Shown here one piece after another: positions 1-11,661 of a DNA stretch of 64,000 nucleotides (within the stretch, counting starts at the first letter, position 1; every line of letters begins with the position of its first letter). The notes below the pieces were generated by a model. It did no database searches, was not told the origin of the DNA, and was given only the letters and a program-made list of their open reading frames with translations. The stretch is from NCBI RefSeq assembly GCF_963678635.1, contig NC_087063.1, forward strand, positions 55,205,504-55,269,503. The letters are read 5' to 3'. The position numbers and the translations under genes were made by a program. The DNA comes from Symsagittifera roscoffensis. Taxonomy: Eukaryota; Xenacoelomorpha; Acoela; Convolutidae.

Positions 1-195
1 ATAAGTTAATTTGTGTGTTTTGACCGAAGCCGGAAACAGTAACGTTTTTGTCGACCCGATGTTAGGAAAACCATCAAAAGAACTGGCTTTGGCAGAGACG
101 GTGAAAAGCATGTAGAGCTGTACTTAGACGCTAGCCAGTCGTTGTAGAACCTAGCTATATTTTCAGTCGATATGTACTTCCGGGCGAATGTTACA
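1..195 (+). repeat. 3' part of the 5' LTR of element 1
   Basis: The stretch ends in GTTACA at 190-195, the same end seen (inverted) in the LTRs of elements 2 and 4. A primer-binding-site-like sequence follows 12 bases later. Positions 2-42 match 51312-51353, which is the end of the surviving 3' LTR copy. The rest of the LTR lies left of the window. Confidence 0.6.
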
Positions 196-207
196 TAGAT
201 GTTTTTA

Positions 208-222
208 TGGCGCTCCTGGGTG
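208..222 (+). promoter_or_regulatory. Primer-binding site of element 1
   Basis: TGGCGCTCCTGGGTG begins with TGG, complementary to a tRNA CCA end, 12 bases after the LTR end. The identical 15-mer occurs in inverse orientation beside the element 2 LTR (47986-48000) and again at 50469-50483. The pairing tRNA would have a G discriminator base; I cannot name it. Confidence 0.55.
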
Positions 223-1906
223 TTATTTCTTTTTAACATCATGACCGGCAGAACCGTTAATGAGCACTCCGCGCCGAGCGGACGCTCACGATAACACCTT
301 TCATAAGGCCCTAACCACCGGGGTGGAAGGGTAGTTCGGAACGCGGAAGCCTACCGGATTCCGGTGAATAGTTTTTTAACCTACTTAAGACCAAAAGTTC
401 ACGAACCAGGATGGGTGGGGGGATTCGCGGTCCCGTCATTTCCTGAGCGGTACGCGACCAAAAAACTTAGAGATATACAAAAAACCAAACAAAAAGTATT
501 ATAGTACCTAAGAAAAACAAAAAAAACATAAAAAATAAGCTAAAAAGCTTTAAAAAAAAATAAAAACAGTAAAAAAGTAGAAATCATCCCCCAGGCGAGA
601 TGTGATCTGACCCTACCGTTGGTTGTTGTTAGATATACTGTTGCTGCAGGCATTTATATCAAACAGCATCGTTACGACTAAAATTGTGGCCCGTTTCTGG
701 TGTCTGTACTGTAGGATTGTTTGAGTATTTAAGCACGTTAATGCTAATTTGGGCTCAATCCGGAGGGATCTTGGGATCAGAGCGGAAGACTGATCCGGCG
801 AGCAGTTCGAGGAGCGACAAGAACGGGCTCAAGGACAACAAAAACCGACTGTTGGGTGTCGTTAACAAGTTTTGTATCCCTTTTGGTACAAGAAAGTAAG
901 ATAGTTATCTGTGGGGGGCTCCACAGTGCTGCACTGTAGTGACCCTTCACCGAACTGCGAATTTCCGAGTTAGGCACCTTAATTCGGAAAATGAACAAAC
1001 CCGGAGGGCTATAGTATTACTAGTATTATTATTTATACAGCCTATATTAATACTCCCATACCGTTTTTCAATAAAAAACACACTAATCAGACCGGTTTTT
1101 AGGGTCAAAATAGCGATATTTTGATCCCCCCACAAATCGCGATTTTTTGAGATATCGATATTTTTGAAACATAAAAAAAGCGCTAAATTAGTGAGTTACA
1201 TCGTAATTGTACTAGTATAATAGGCAGAACCGGTGAAGTTTAGTTCGGAAGTGGTTGGAACTAATTGGGTACCAAAAACCGATTTTTTTGGATTTTTGAA
1301 GAAACAAAACGCTACAAAATAAGAAAATTTTTTGAAATTTTTGAGTTAGGACAGTGAAAATTGTTGTTCGGACAACTTTTACCAGTGTTTCGACATGTTT
1401 TAAAACCCGCTTGCCGATAAATTTCCGGGTTACAGTGAAATTGAACTTAACGTGTTTGATTTAGTGGATTCGTCAATCCGGAGGGGTCAAAGTAGCATTT
1501 TTTTTTGGCAAATTTTTTCAGCTGGAACGTTTTAGATCGGGTTTTTTGCATTGAACTAGAAGAGTATAGGACTTTTGAGCTCGGATCAAAAATTTTTAGG
1601 TCAAAAAGAACAGAATTGCGAAAAAAGTTAGGCGGAACCTATAAGAGAGAAAATTTTTTGATTTTAGAAAAAAGAAGTTTTGGTTGATAACTTTAAAACT
1701 TTTGGCCAGATCCAGTTGATCTTAGTACCATTAGATCAAAAATTAGATGAGCTTACTCATGAAACCATCAATTTTTTTAAAAAAGTAAGCGTGCGAATTT
1801 TTTAGGATTGTTTTTAGCAAATTCACTAAATCGGGAATGTAGTCCCTTCACGTTTTATAAAAAAATTTTGGAAAGCCCTTACACCCCTACCAAAGGTTAT
1901 AAACGG

Positions 1907-2956
1907 TTGAATAAGGCAATTTTCGCTGTTCTAGGCAAAAAAAAGGAAGGCTAAGGAAACCACAAAACCATAGTCGAGTCGAAACTAGGCTAGTGATAAG
2001 ACCCTTTACAGCTAAGGTGAATTGTCAAATAAGAGGCTTAGCTTCAATCCGAAAGGATCTTGGGAAAGAAAACACACCCTTCCTAGTTAGTTCAAACAGC
2101 ATAATAGCATCGGAGAACGTATCCGGAAGGGTATCGGGTGAATTTTTTGAAAGTCTCTGAAAAGCAATTTTTATAAACCCGGAGAGGTCCCAGGTTTGCC
2201 AATCCGGAAGGGTCTCAATTTTGCCAATCCGGAAGGGTCGCATTTTTGCCAATCCGGAAGGGTACCAATTTAGCCAATCCAGAGGGATCTTATTTTTGCC
2301 ATTCCGGAAGGGTCCCAATTTTGCCAACCCGGAAGGGTCCCAATTTTGCCAATCTGCAAGGGTCCCAATTGAGCCAATCCGGAGGGGCACTATTTTTGCC
2401 AATCCGGAGGTATCCTGTGTTTGCCAATGTGTTTGAATAAGGCAATTTTCGCTGTTCTAGGCAAAAAAGGAAGGCTAAGGAAACCACAAAACCATATTCG
2501 AGTCGAAACTAGGCTAGTGATAAGACCCTTTACAGCTAAGGTGAATTGTCAAATAAGAGGCTTAGCTTCAATCCGAAAGGATCTTGGGAAAGAAAACACA
2601 CCCTTCCTAGTTAGTTCAAACAGCATAATAGCATCGGAGAACGTATCCGGAAGGGTATCGGGTGAATTTTTTGAAAGTCTCTGAAAAGCAATTTTTATAA
2701 ACCCGGAGAGGTCCCAGGTTTGCCAATCCGGAAGGGTCTCAATTTTGCCAATCCGGAAGGGTCGCATTTTTGCCAATCCGGAAGGGTACCAATTTAGCCA
2801 ATCCAGAGGGGTCTTATTTTTGCCATTCCGGAAGGGTCCCAATTTTGCCAACCCGGAAGGGTCCCAATTTTGCCAATCTGCAAGGGTCCCAATTGAGCCA
2901 ATCCGGAGGGGCACTATTTTTGCCAATCCGGAGGTATCCTGTGTTTGCCAATCCGG
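1907..2956 (+). repeat. Two tandem copies of a ~525-bp unit
   Basis: A unit starting TTGAATAAGGCAATTTTCGC at 1907 recurs at 2433. The offset is 526, then 524 after a run of 8 versus 6 A. Each copy contains about 265 bases of unique sequence followed by a 25-bp minisatellite array. The copies are nearly identical, so the duplication is recent relative to the decay of the surrounding element. Confidence 0.85.
2179..2428 (+). repeat. 25-bp minisatellite, 10 units
   Basis: There are ten consecutive 25-bp units with consensus ATCCGGAAGGGTCCCAATTT followed by TGCCA. Units vary mostly in the middle. As 25 is not a multiple of 3, every frame encodes the same permuted repeat; the resulting open frames are not taken as genes. 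Confidence 0.9.
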
Positions 2957-3075
2957 AGGGGTGCTATTTTTGCCAACCCGGAGGGGTATTGTTTTTGCCA
3001 ATCCGGAGGGGTACTGTTTCTGCCAATCCGGAGGAGTACTGTTTTTGCCAATCCGGGTGGGTACTATTTTGTTAA
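2703..3075 (+). repeat. 25-bp minisatellite, about 15 units
   Basis: This is the second array of the same unit. Its first ten units repeat the array at 2179-2428 almost base for base. The last five (from about 2953) are a distinct subtype with CCGGAGGGGTACTGTTTTTG, so the array grew by at least two events. Confidence 0.9.
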
Positions 3076-3700
3076 GACTTAAGTAGACAGAAGAAAAGAT
3101 AGTAGTGAAAGGTATTAGGTTATTAAGAGTCAGGCTAGGGACCAGTGACTGCACTGGTAACTTGCCTTTTATAAAAGACCAGACCAAAACAAAACAGTTA
3201 TAAGCTCGGATATTCTCGACACTAAGTCTAAATTGAAAAAGAGTTTGTAACTGATTCGTTTTTGGGAAAGTGATTGCCCTAAGGATTTTAGTAGGTCTAG
3301 CTCGGGCAATCCGATGGCACATAGGTAACACAGGAGTCGGTGGGTGCAATAGACGCCCACTTGAGAATATTACGGCCTTCAAGTTTTGTCTGTTTGGTGC
3401 AGCACCGAACAGGGAAAGCTCTTTCTTTGAAAACAAGTTCAACTATCACATTGCGACTGACTAAAGTACAAAACCCATACGTTTTTCATTGAAAATATAT
3501 ATATTTTTTCATTTTTGGTTTTAAATCAATAATTTTTGTGCTGCGATATTATCAGTAGTCAAACAATAAGGACACTGGCAATCGAATTGAGTGTATAGGC
3601 TGTAAGAAGTGAAAAATCGAAAGTGAGTCTAGACAAGTCAAGGATACCTAAACTAAGTGATAACTCCAGGAAATTAAAACCAGAGAAACAGAAAAGAGCA

Positions 3701-4945
3701 ATGAACGACAAAGGGAAGAAAGTTTCAGGCAGAATGGTTGAAACCGGGAGTCAAAAGTCCTCAGAAGGATAGAAGGCAGGGTTAGAGGTAGAGGTCCATT
3801 CGGACCCTGCCATGGATGAGAACCAAGAGGGACATGGACCGGAAGGGAGTGGAAACAGAAGATTGGCGAGTGAATCTACTCCGGTAGAACAAGGCCAGGA
3901 TTTTGGCACTTCCACCGGGACCCTGGACCGAGAAGTGATATCGGAACTGTCCGATATCTCAACTAAAAATGTAGCGACTACAAAATCACCCACAGACAAC
4001 ACCATGATGCTTGGCGTAACAGAGAAACCGGCAATTTCCTCATCGTTTTCAGAAAGAGTGAAGAACACTTTCGGAAACTTCTTTCCATTTACCATGGGAA
4101 TGCGTAGAGTCGATTAAGCAGAAACCCAGGAAGAAGAAGAGGACAATGACGGACAAGATGACTTTGGATCTCAAGTCAGCCTCAGTAGCTCGACTCAGGA
4201 GAAAGACGCATACACCGATAGAGAGACTGGTACCTTGGCCCAATTTGGTGTGGTGAGGACAAGCAAGACCACAAACGGATCAGGCCACTCAGGAGATTTT
4301 GTGAGCATGACGAGCTCGGAAATGCGAACTTCGAAGAATAGAGACACAGGGCTATGTAACGCACCTGTGGATCCAGAAGTGGATCATGAAAAGACGTCGA
4401 GGCAGAGAATCAAAGCTCCAATCTCGACCAGCACCAAGGTACCTGGGATAGACAGGGTGACACCGCCACTCGTGACGCCATTAGTGGACAAAGGAGCATC
4501 AATTGAAGAAGCTTTGACCAACATAGTAGGCAGCAAAGGAGAACAGAATGAACAGACGTCCTTAAGAATGAGTGAACTAGAATCAGCAGTCCAGGTCGAG
4601 AGAGAAAATCTGCGGGAAGGGATCAACCGCAACAGACAAGAAGTTAGTAGAAGCGAAAAACACTTGAACGAGAGAACGGACGAACACTTGGCAAAGAACT
4701 TGTCGCCAATGACGAGGGAAGCTGAGCAAAGAGAGCTACGATTGAGAGACGACATGGAGAAGTTGAGAATTCAGCAAGAGCAGACACTTGGGACTCTTGA
4801 CACGAAGATAGATGCGATGATGGAGAGGCGAACTCAGGCTATCATGGATATGTTGGACGGGATAGTAGGCAGCAGGAGTGGATCAAAAAAATGGGGAATC
4901 GAAATTGGGAGAACCCAAGAGGGAGCCGAGGCTGAACTTCAATGA
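3701..4945 (+). pseudogene. gag: Element 1 gag, N-terminal region (broken)
   Basis: The frame runs from ATG at 3701 to 4945 with in-frame stops at 3770 and 4115. The product is acidic and Ser/Thr-rich, followed by a predicted coiled-coil stretch (about 4540-4800) rich in Glu, Arg and Leu heptads. The gag N-termini of element 2 (38989 down, 46486 down) have the same composition and position but little identity. No domain is recognisable here; the gag assignment rests on position directly upstream of the capsid-like region. A +1 frameshift near 4880-4945 moves reading to the frame that continues to 5822. Confidence 0.6.
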
Positions 4946-5822
4946 AGAGCAGAACAGGAGAAGGACATATGGATCCACTAGAGGAAGGAGCAGTTCATCA
5001 GGCTATTCAGGCTATGCCACGGGGGACAATAGAACAGGGGGCCCAGACATCAGAGGAAGTTCAACTGGCAACAGACGGACCTCAAACGAACGACCGACGC
5101 AAGATACATATGCGACTGGGAGATGTGATTCCAGGAACAGGAGTCATGCGAGTCAAGGAAGGAACACTCCCAGTGACCAGGACAGATAATCCAGAGCCCT
5201 TATCAGGGGCAATGATACAGTGGCGGGGCATTCAAGAGACGCTACATCAATGGCCACAGCCTTTGAATCTCTGAATAGGTCTTTGGAGACATTCCTTAGG
5301 AGGTTATTTAAAACCATTGAACGTAGTGAAAAGTCCAGAAGAGTCTTTAAGAAACCAAGATGCTATGAAGACGAATCTGATGGCTGTATTGATACCTGGA
5401 TAGAGGCGATGCAACTGCATTTTGAAGAAGAGGACTTGTCCGAAAGGCATGAATGTAGTGCTCTTACCAGTAATTTGGAAGGGACAGCCTTACACTGCGT
5501 GATGGCCAAAAACCAATACCAGCGGGACACTGCTGAGAAAGTCTTTGAAATCTTGTGAAATCATTTTGGCTCAGGGGTGCAAGGACACCAGGCAATGATG
5601 TGCCTCGAGATATGGAGGCAACGTGAGCATGAGACGATACACAAGTTTCTAGACGATGTGAAGATGCTGAGAAGGTATAGTCAACCAGATGATTCGAACA
5701 GAAGGATGAACCTGGCCGTAGCCACAAAATTCATCGTTAGTGTGAAGAATGATGAGCTTCGAACAATATTAGCGACACGTTACACATCACTTTCAACCAA
5801 TGCGCCAACACCAAGGAGTTGA
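4878..5822 (+). pseudogene. gag: Element 1 gag capsid-like region, copy 1
   Basis: A single frame with stops at 5187 and 5556 encodes a retrotransposon-gag-type helical region. It contains DGCIDTWIEAMQLHF, LEGTALHCVM, FGSGVQGHQAMM and IHKFLDDVKMLRRYS. The intact relatives at 44731-45525 and 37222-37992 share the motif order DGYIDT, LEGTALKCVV, FGSGMKGHQATM and RFLDDLESMRRRS. This would form the capsid shell of the virus-like particle. It is duplicated at 8802-9746. Confidence 0.75.
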
Positions 5823-6675
5823 GACTCAAGTCAAAAGAAAATCTTTTGCTGAAGCCTCCATCGAGATTTGGATATTACAAAAACAATTATGGCAGTTTTA
5901 ACAATGGACCAGCAAACCAACGAAACAACTGGTACAAACCAAGGGACGATATGGACAAGAGACGCTCTCGTGCAAATTGCAGTTTGACAGACCATCATGT
6001 GTCAGCATGCCCGACTTACAAACAGGAATGAAAGCAGTAGGCTTTAGCCTCGAGGATGAAGATGCGTCAGAGGTCGATCATGAAGATTTCATGAGAGGAG
6101 TTATTGCGAATTTCGGGCAAGGTGTTTCTTTTGTAACTTGGAAGTTCACTTTAAATCGGATTGTCCACAATTCTGGGATGCTGTGGCAGACATCAAGCAT
6201 CCAAGGCATGAGGAAGCTTTATCGGGTGTGAAAGCCAGCAAGGCTCGCCTGTTGAGTAAGCGGAGGCACGCAGAAAAAAAAACCGCAAGAGCTGGCAACG
6301 AAGAAGATGCAGGCGGTAGCGGAAGAGATATGTGAACCGGAACCGGTGACTGCAGTGAATTACTTCAAGATCGACTATAGAGCAGCCGCGAGAGTCCAGC
6401 AGGAATTGGTGACGAAGGAGATCGAACAAAAGGTGAAGCTCGAAGTAGAGATTGAGAAATTACAGGAAAGGCTGAATGCCTTCGAGGCATCAGAAGTCGA
6501 AGAAACAAAAGCACCAAGCAGTTGGAGCATGAAACTAAATGTGATCTCCGGGCAGACGTTCGGTATGGTGCCGCAGGGAAGTAAAATACAATCGATAATC
6601 TCGGTAGCGGGACACCAGGTAATCAGAAATCTAAGTGAACTATCAGAATTCATTTTGATGCATTTGGATATATAA
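5819..6675 (+). pseudogene. gag: Element 1 nucleocapsid knuckles and spacer, copy 1 (broken)
   Basis: Reading needs several frames. The first knuckle has lost one cysteine (RANCSLTDHHVSAC, where element 4 has CANCGSADHHVADC). The second knuckle is split by a frameshift near 6135, with its second half in the 6138 frame (HFKSDCPQFW). A Lys/Glu-rich spacer follows (6307-6675), with VTKEIEQKVKLEVEIEK matching the element 4 spacer. RNA binding by this copy is presumably lost. Confidence 0.7.
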
Positions 6676-6889
6676 GCAGATTATCTGAGATAGGTGGAGC
6701 CACGTACTGAGTCAATAGCTTTGCGAGCGCTACTAACAACGGGTGGCCCTCGAATAAAGAAAACGTGCTGAACGTGGACGAAATTAGTATCTACACTGGG
6801 ACCTACTTGACGACAGACAGTGACCAAATAGGGCAAATCTATTTGGGTGAAGAAGAGAATTTAAAGTCCGTAGGATAGGTCATGACGCC

Positions 6890-7714
6890 ATGATGGAGCA
6901 AGACGCGGTGCACATTGGATACGAAGCAGATGCGACTGCACATCTGCTCGACACCAACGGGAAGAAAATTGGAGTCACAGGGCTCCTGGACACAGGAGCG
7001 GTAGTACGCGTGTTGCCGATAAACACTTGGGAAAGAATGGGCTTCAATAACGGTCCTCCACATGGGGCGATGGGATCTTTGGATGAGCTTCCTGGTGGTA
7101 GAGAACTTGGATGACTCCGACCAGTTCATCTTGGGCAGAGATTTTGTCAGGAATTTCGAAGTGATGATTTACTTGAACAACGGCCTAATAAGGATTAGAA
7201 ACCCGGAACAGAAGTACGTCAAGAAACCAATTGAATAATAACAGATGAAAACAAGGTACCAATCTTTTTAGATAGAAAGGTAAAACTAGAGCTCGGACAA
7301 GCTCTAGTAGCAGTTTTTAAAATGAAAATTTTAAATTCGTTAAGTGATAGTAAACAGGTTTGTTTGGTACCAAACCCAAATTGTCAAAGTTCAGTGATTT
7401 TAGGCCGGAGCTTCTCGGTAACTCGAAACGGACTATGTGTCAGTGTGTTATTGAACACACTCGACACAACGGTTTTAATCCAGCGTGGAAAGAACTTTGG
7501 TTACGCTTTGCCGATGAGGACCGACTATGAAGAGACACAAAACTTGAAGAGATATAGTGTGAAAGACTGCCCTTATCATGCCAAAAAAGATATAAATTTT
7601 AAAAAAATTATTGAATTTAAATCTATTCAAAAACTGTTTTCAATGAAATCCGAAACGGACGACGGCTTGTCGAGCTGTTCGATTTTTCCGGAACGCCCCT
7701 GTCATATGAACTAG
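6890..7714 (+). pseudogene. pol: Element 1 aspartic protease region, copy 1
   Basis: The catalytic motif LLDTGAVVRVLP is present near 6985. A deletion then removes the flap segment found in element 4 (the RLSAANKGALRVLGRT region) and shifts frame. The downstream NLDDSDQFILGRDF is in another frame near 7107-7150. The same deletion is in copy 2, so it predates the tandem duplication. The following region (7322-7714) is the conserved protease-RT spacer with VLGRSFSITKSGLCV-like sequence. Confidence 0.75.
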
Positions 7715-7731
7715 AATCTGACAAACCGGTT

Positions 7732-8683
7732 TTGCCAGAAGTAGAACACTTAAAAGGGAAAATAGACGAGGGAGATTTTGAATCATTGCGGGCGGTATCA
7801 AATCAGAACGCGGATGTATTTTCAAAACATAAGGCGGATATCGGTTGTTGCAACTTCGTCGAACACCAAATCGAACTTGAGGAAGGCGCCGTTTTCCATA
7901 GGGAAGGCGCAAGACGAATGACACCACATAAATCGGAAGCGTGCCGAGCAGAAATAGAAATGTTGCTCGAATACGACATGATAGAACCCTCAAAATTGCT
8001 GTGGGCTTGCGGAGTAGTCATGGCGGAAAAGAAGAGGGCCGTTTAGGTTCTGTTGCGACTTTCGCTACTTGAACGCGGTGACAATAAAAGATGCGTACCC
8101 GATACCGAGAATAGACGAGAGCCTCTCGGAGCTTGGTGACGCCAAGTTCTTCACCACTCTGGACTTAGGTTCGGCCTTCTGGCAGGTCCCTCTGCGGAAG
8201 AAGGACAGAGAGAAGACCGGATTCGCATGTGAACTGGGGTTGTACCAGTGGAAGAGAATGCCCTTCGGCTTTTGCAAAGCGACGGCTACTTTTCAAAGAC
8301 TGATGGCTCAGGCTTTGACCAGAGTGACGAAGAAGTACGGGAAAATGGTTATGTCGTACGTGCATGACGTGGTCATAGCAACACCCACCCTGGAAGACCA
8401 CATTGATTGGCTAGAGGAGGTCTTTGGTTGCATGAAGAGAGCAGGCTTGGAATGTACACTATCGAAATTTGAGATACTAAGGGATTCAATGAAGTATCTA
8501 GGAAGAATGGTGGACAGGCTTGGGGAGAGGCGGACCCGGAAGCAAAAGAGGCTGCGTCGCCATGGAAGGCTCCCAGAACGGACACACAACTCATGAGCTT
8601 CCTAGGAATCGCCAATTATTACCGTGAGTTCATAAAAGGATATGCAGACAAGGTGTATCCAATGCAGAAGCTGATTCGCAACA
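7732..8683 (+). pseudogene. pol: Element 1 reverse transcriptase, copy 1 (truncated, active-site mutation)
   Basis: Ty3/Gypsy RT blocks are clear: EPSKLLWACGVVMA, DAYPIPRIDESLSELG, FFTTLDLGSAFWQVP and RMPFGFCKATATFQRL. The YVDD box reads YVHD (CATGAC near 8365), so one catalytic aspartate is lost. A stop near 8044 and a frameshift near 8525 break the frame. The copy ends at about 8683, where pol is fused directly to gag sequence of copy 2. Confidence 0.9.
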
Positions 8684-9746
8684 ATGGAACGAATTCAACA
8701 AGAGCAGACACTTGGGACTCTTGACACGAAGATAGATGCGATGATGGAGAGCCGAACTCAGGCTAACATGGATACGTTGGACGGGATAGTAGGCAGCAGG
8801 AGTGGATCAAAAAAATGGGGACTCGAAATTGGGAGAACCCAAGAGGGAGCCGAGGCTGAACTTCAATGAACAGCAGAACAGGAGAAGGAAATATGGATCC
8901 ACTAGAGGAAGGAGCAGTTCATCAGGCTATTCAGGCTATGCCACAGGGGACAATAGAACAGGGGGCCCAGACATCAGAGGAAGTTCAACTGGCAACAGAC
9001 GGACCTCAAACGAACGACCGACGCAAGATACATATGCGACTGGGAGATGTGATTCCAGGAACAGGAGTCATGCGAGTCAAGGAAGGAACACTCCCAGCGA
9101 CCAGGACAGATAATCCAGAGCCCTTATCAGGGGCAATGATACTCAGGCGGGGCATTCAAGAGACGCTACATCAATGGCCACAGCCTTTGAATCTCTGAAC
9201 AGGTCTTTGGAGACATTCCTTAGGAGGTTATCTAAAACCATTGAACGTAGTGAAAAGTCCAGAAGAGTCTTTAAGAAACCAAGATGCTATGAAGACGAAT
9301 CTGATGGCTGTATTGATACCTGGATAGAGGCGATGCAACTGCATTTTAAAGAAGAGGACTTGTCAGAAAGGCATGAATGTAGTGCTCTTACCAGTAATTT
9401 GGAAGGGACAGCCTTAAACTGCGTGATGGCCAAAAACCAATACCAGCGGGACACTGCTGAGAAAGTCTTTGAAATCTTGTGAAATCATTTTGGCTCATGG
9501 GTGCAAGGACATCAGGCAATGATGTACCTCGAGATATGGAGGCAACGTCAGAATAAGACGATACACAAGTTTCTAGACGATTTGAAGATGCTGAGAAGGT
9601 ATAGTCAACCAGATGAGTCAAACAGAAGCATGAACCTGGCCGTAGCTACAAAATTCATCGTTAGTGTGAAGAATGATGAGCTTCGAACAATATTAGCGAC
9701 ACGTTACACATCACTTTCAACCAATGCGCCAACACCAAGGAGTTGA
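8684..9746 (+). pseudogene. gag: Element 1 gag, copy 2 (N-terminally truncated)
   Basis: This is the second copy of the gag region, starting inside the coiled coil (QQEQTLGTLDTKIDAMM) and running through the capsid-like region in the 8802 frame with stops at 9111 and 9480. It lacks its own start and leader. Differences from copy 1 are mostly substitutions such as YLEIWRQRQ for CLEIWRQRE. Confidence 0.75.
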
Positions 9747-10620
9747 GACTCAAGTCAAAAGAAAATCTTTTGCTGAAGCCTCCATCGAGATCTGGATATT
9801 ACAAAAACAATTATGGCAGTTTTAACAATGGACCAGCAAACCAACGAAAAAACTGGTACAAACCAAGGGACAATATGGACAAGAGACGCTCTCGTGCAAA
9901 TTGCAGTTTGACAGACCATCATGTGTCAGCATGCCGTACTTACAAACAGGGAATGAAAGCAGTAGGCTTTAGCCTCGAGGATGAAGATGCGTCAGAGGTC
10001 GATCATGAAGATTTCATGAGAGGAGTTATTGCGAATTTCGGGCAAGGTGTTTCTTTTGTAACTTGGAAGGTCACTTTAAATCGGATTGTCCACAATTCTG
10101 GGATGCTGTGGCAGACATCAAGCATCCAAGGCATGAGGAAGCTTTATCGGGTGTGAAAGCCAGCAAGGCTCGCCTGTTGAGTGAAGCGGAGGCACGCAGA
10201 AAAGAAAAACCGCAAGAGCTGGCAACGAAGAAGATGTAGGCGGAAGCGGAAGAGATATGTGAACCGGAACCGGTGACTGCAGTGAATTACTTCAAGATCG
10301 ACTATAGGGCAGCCGCGAGAGTCCAGCAGGAATTGGTGACGAAGGAGATCGAACAAAAGGTGAAGCTCGAAGTAGAGATTGAGAAATTTCAGGAAAGTCT
10401 GAATGCCTTCGAGGCATCAGAAGTCGAAGAAACAAAAGCACCAAGCAGTTGGAGCATTAAACTAAATGTGATCTCCGGGCAGACGTTCGGTATGGTGCCG
10501 CAGGGAAGTAAAATACAATCGACAATCTCGGTAGCGGGACACCAGGTAATCAGAAATCTAAGTGAACTATCAGAATTCACTTTGATGCATTTGGATATAT
10601 ATGCAGATTATTTGAGATAG
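9743..10620 (+). pseudogene. gag: Element 1 nucleocapsid and spacer, copy 2
   Basis: The frame 9743-10156 carries the degraded first knuckle (ANCSLTDHHVSAC) and the frameshifted second knuckle region. The 10273-10620 frame carries the Lys/Glu spacer and a conserved ISVAGHQVIRNLSELSEF segment that matches IITVGGHEVTRNLSEPSD in element 4. Confidence 0.7.
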
Positions 10621-10773
10621 GTGGAGCCACGTACTGAGCCAAGAGCTTTGCGAGCGCTACTAACAACGGGTGGCCCTCGAATAAAGAAAACGTGCTGAAC
10701 GTGGACGAAATCAGTATCTACACTAGGACCTACTTGACGACAGACAGTGAGCAAATAGGGCAAATCTATTTGG

Positions 10774-11533
10774 GTGAAGAAGAAATTTAAAGTCCGTAGG
10801 ATAGGTCATGACGCCATGATGGAGCAAGACGCGGTGCACATTGGATACGAAGCAGATGCGACTGCACATCTGCTCGACACCAACGGGAAGAAAATCGGAG
10901 TCACAGGGCTCCTGGACACAGGAGCGGTACAAAGCGTGTTGCCGATAAACACTTGGGGAAGAAAGGGCTTCAATAACGGTCCTCCACATGGGGCGATGGG
11001 ATCTTTGGATGAGCTTCCTGGTGGTAGAGAACTTGGATGACTCCGACCAGTTCATCTTGGGCAGAGATTTTGTCAAGAATTTCGACGTGATGATTGATTT
11101 GAACAACGGCCTAATCAGGATTAGAAACCCGGAACGGAAGTACGTCAAGAAACCAATTAAAAGAATAATAACAGATGAAAACAAGGTACCAATCTTTTCA
11201 GATAGAAAGGTAAAACTACAGCTCGGACAAGCTCTAGTAGCAGTTTTTAAAATGAAAAATTTAAATTCGTTAAGTGATAGTAAACAGGTTTGTTTGGTAC
11301 CAAACCCAAATAATCAAAGTTCAGTGATTTTAGGCCGGAGCTTCTCGGTAACTCGAAACGGACTGTGTGTCAGTGTGTTATTGAACACACTCGACACCAC
11401 GGTTTTAATCCAGCGTGGAAAGAACTTTGGTTACGCTTTGCCGATGAGGACCGACTATGAAGAGACACAAAACTTGAAGAGATATAGTGTGAAAGACTGC
11501 CCTTATCATGCCAAAAAAGATATAAATTTTTAA
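10774..11533 (+). pseudogene. pol: Element 1 aspartic protease region, copy 2
   Basis: DTGAVQSVLPINTW is the active-site segment, and NLDDSDQFILGRDFVKNFDV follows in the 10988 frame after the same flap deletion as copy 1. The downstream spacer is open to 11533. As in copy 1, loss of the flap should abolish processing. Confidence 0.8.
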
Positions 11534-11661
11534 AAAATTATTGAATTTAAATCTATTCAAAAACTGTTTTCAATGAAATCCGAAACGGACGACGGCTTGT
11601 CGAGCTGTTCGATTTTTCCGGAACGCCCCTGTCATATGAACTAGAATCTGACAAACCGGTT

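Larger units (their letters stand above)
223..3700 (+). other. Untranslated leader of element 1
   Basis: This is about 3.5 kb between primer-binding site and gag. From 223 to 1906 it is AT-rich with homopolymer runs and no convincing gene. From 1907 to 3075 it holds the tandem duplication and minisatellite listed separately. From 3076 to 3700 I see nothing recognisable. Elements 2 and 4 have different leader sequence, so this part is not conserved in the family. Confidence 0.5.

Noticed and set aside
2179-3075. CRISPR-like array
   Set aside because: Units are contiguous 25-mers without unique spacers, and the context is eukaryotic retroelement.
2549-3442. A 297-codon open frame on the - strand over the minisatellite
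   Set aside because: The 25-bp unit is stop-free in several frames, so long frames arise on both strands; the peptide is only the permuted repeat.
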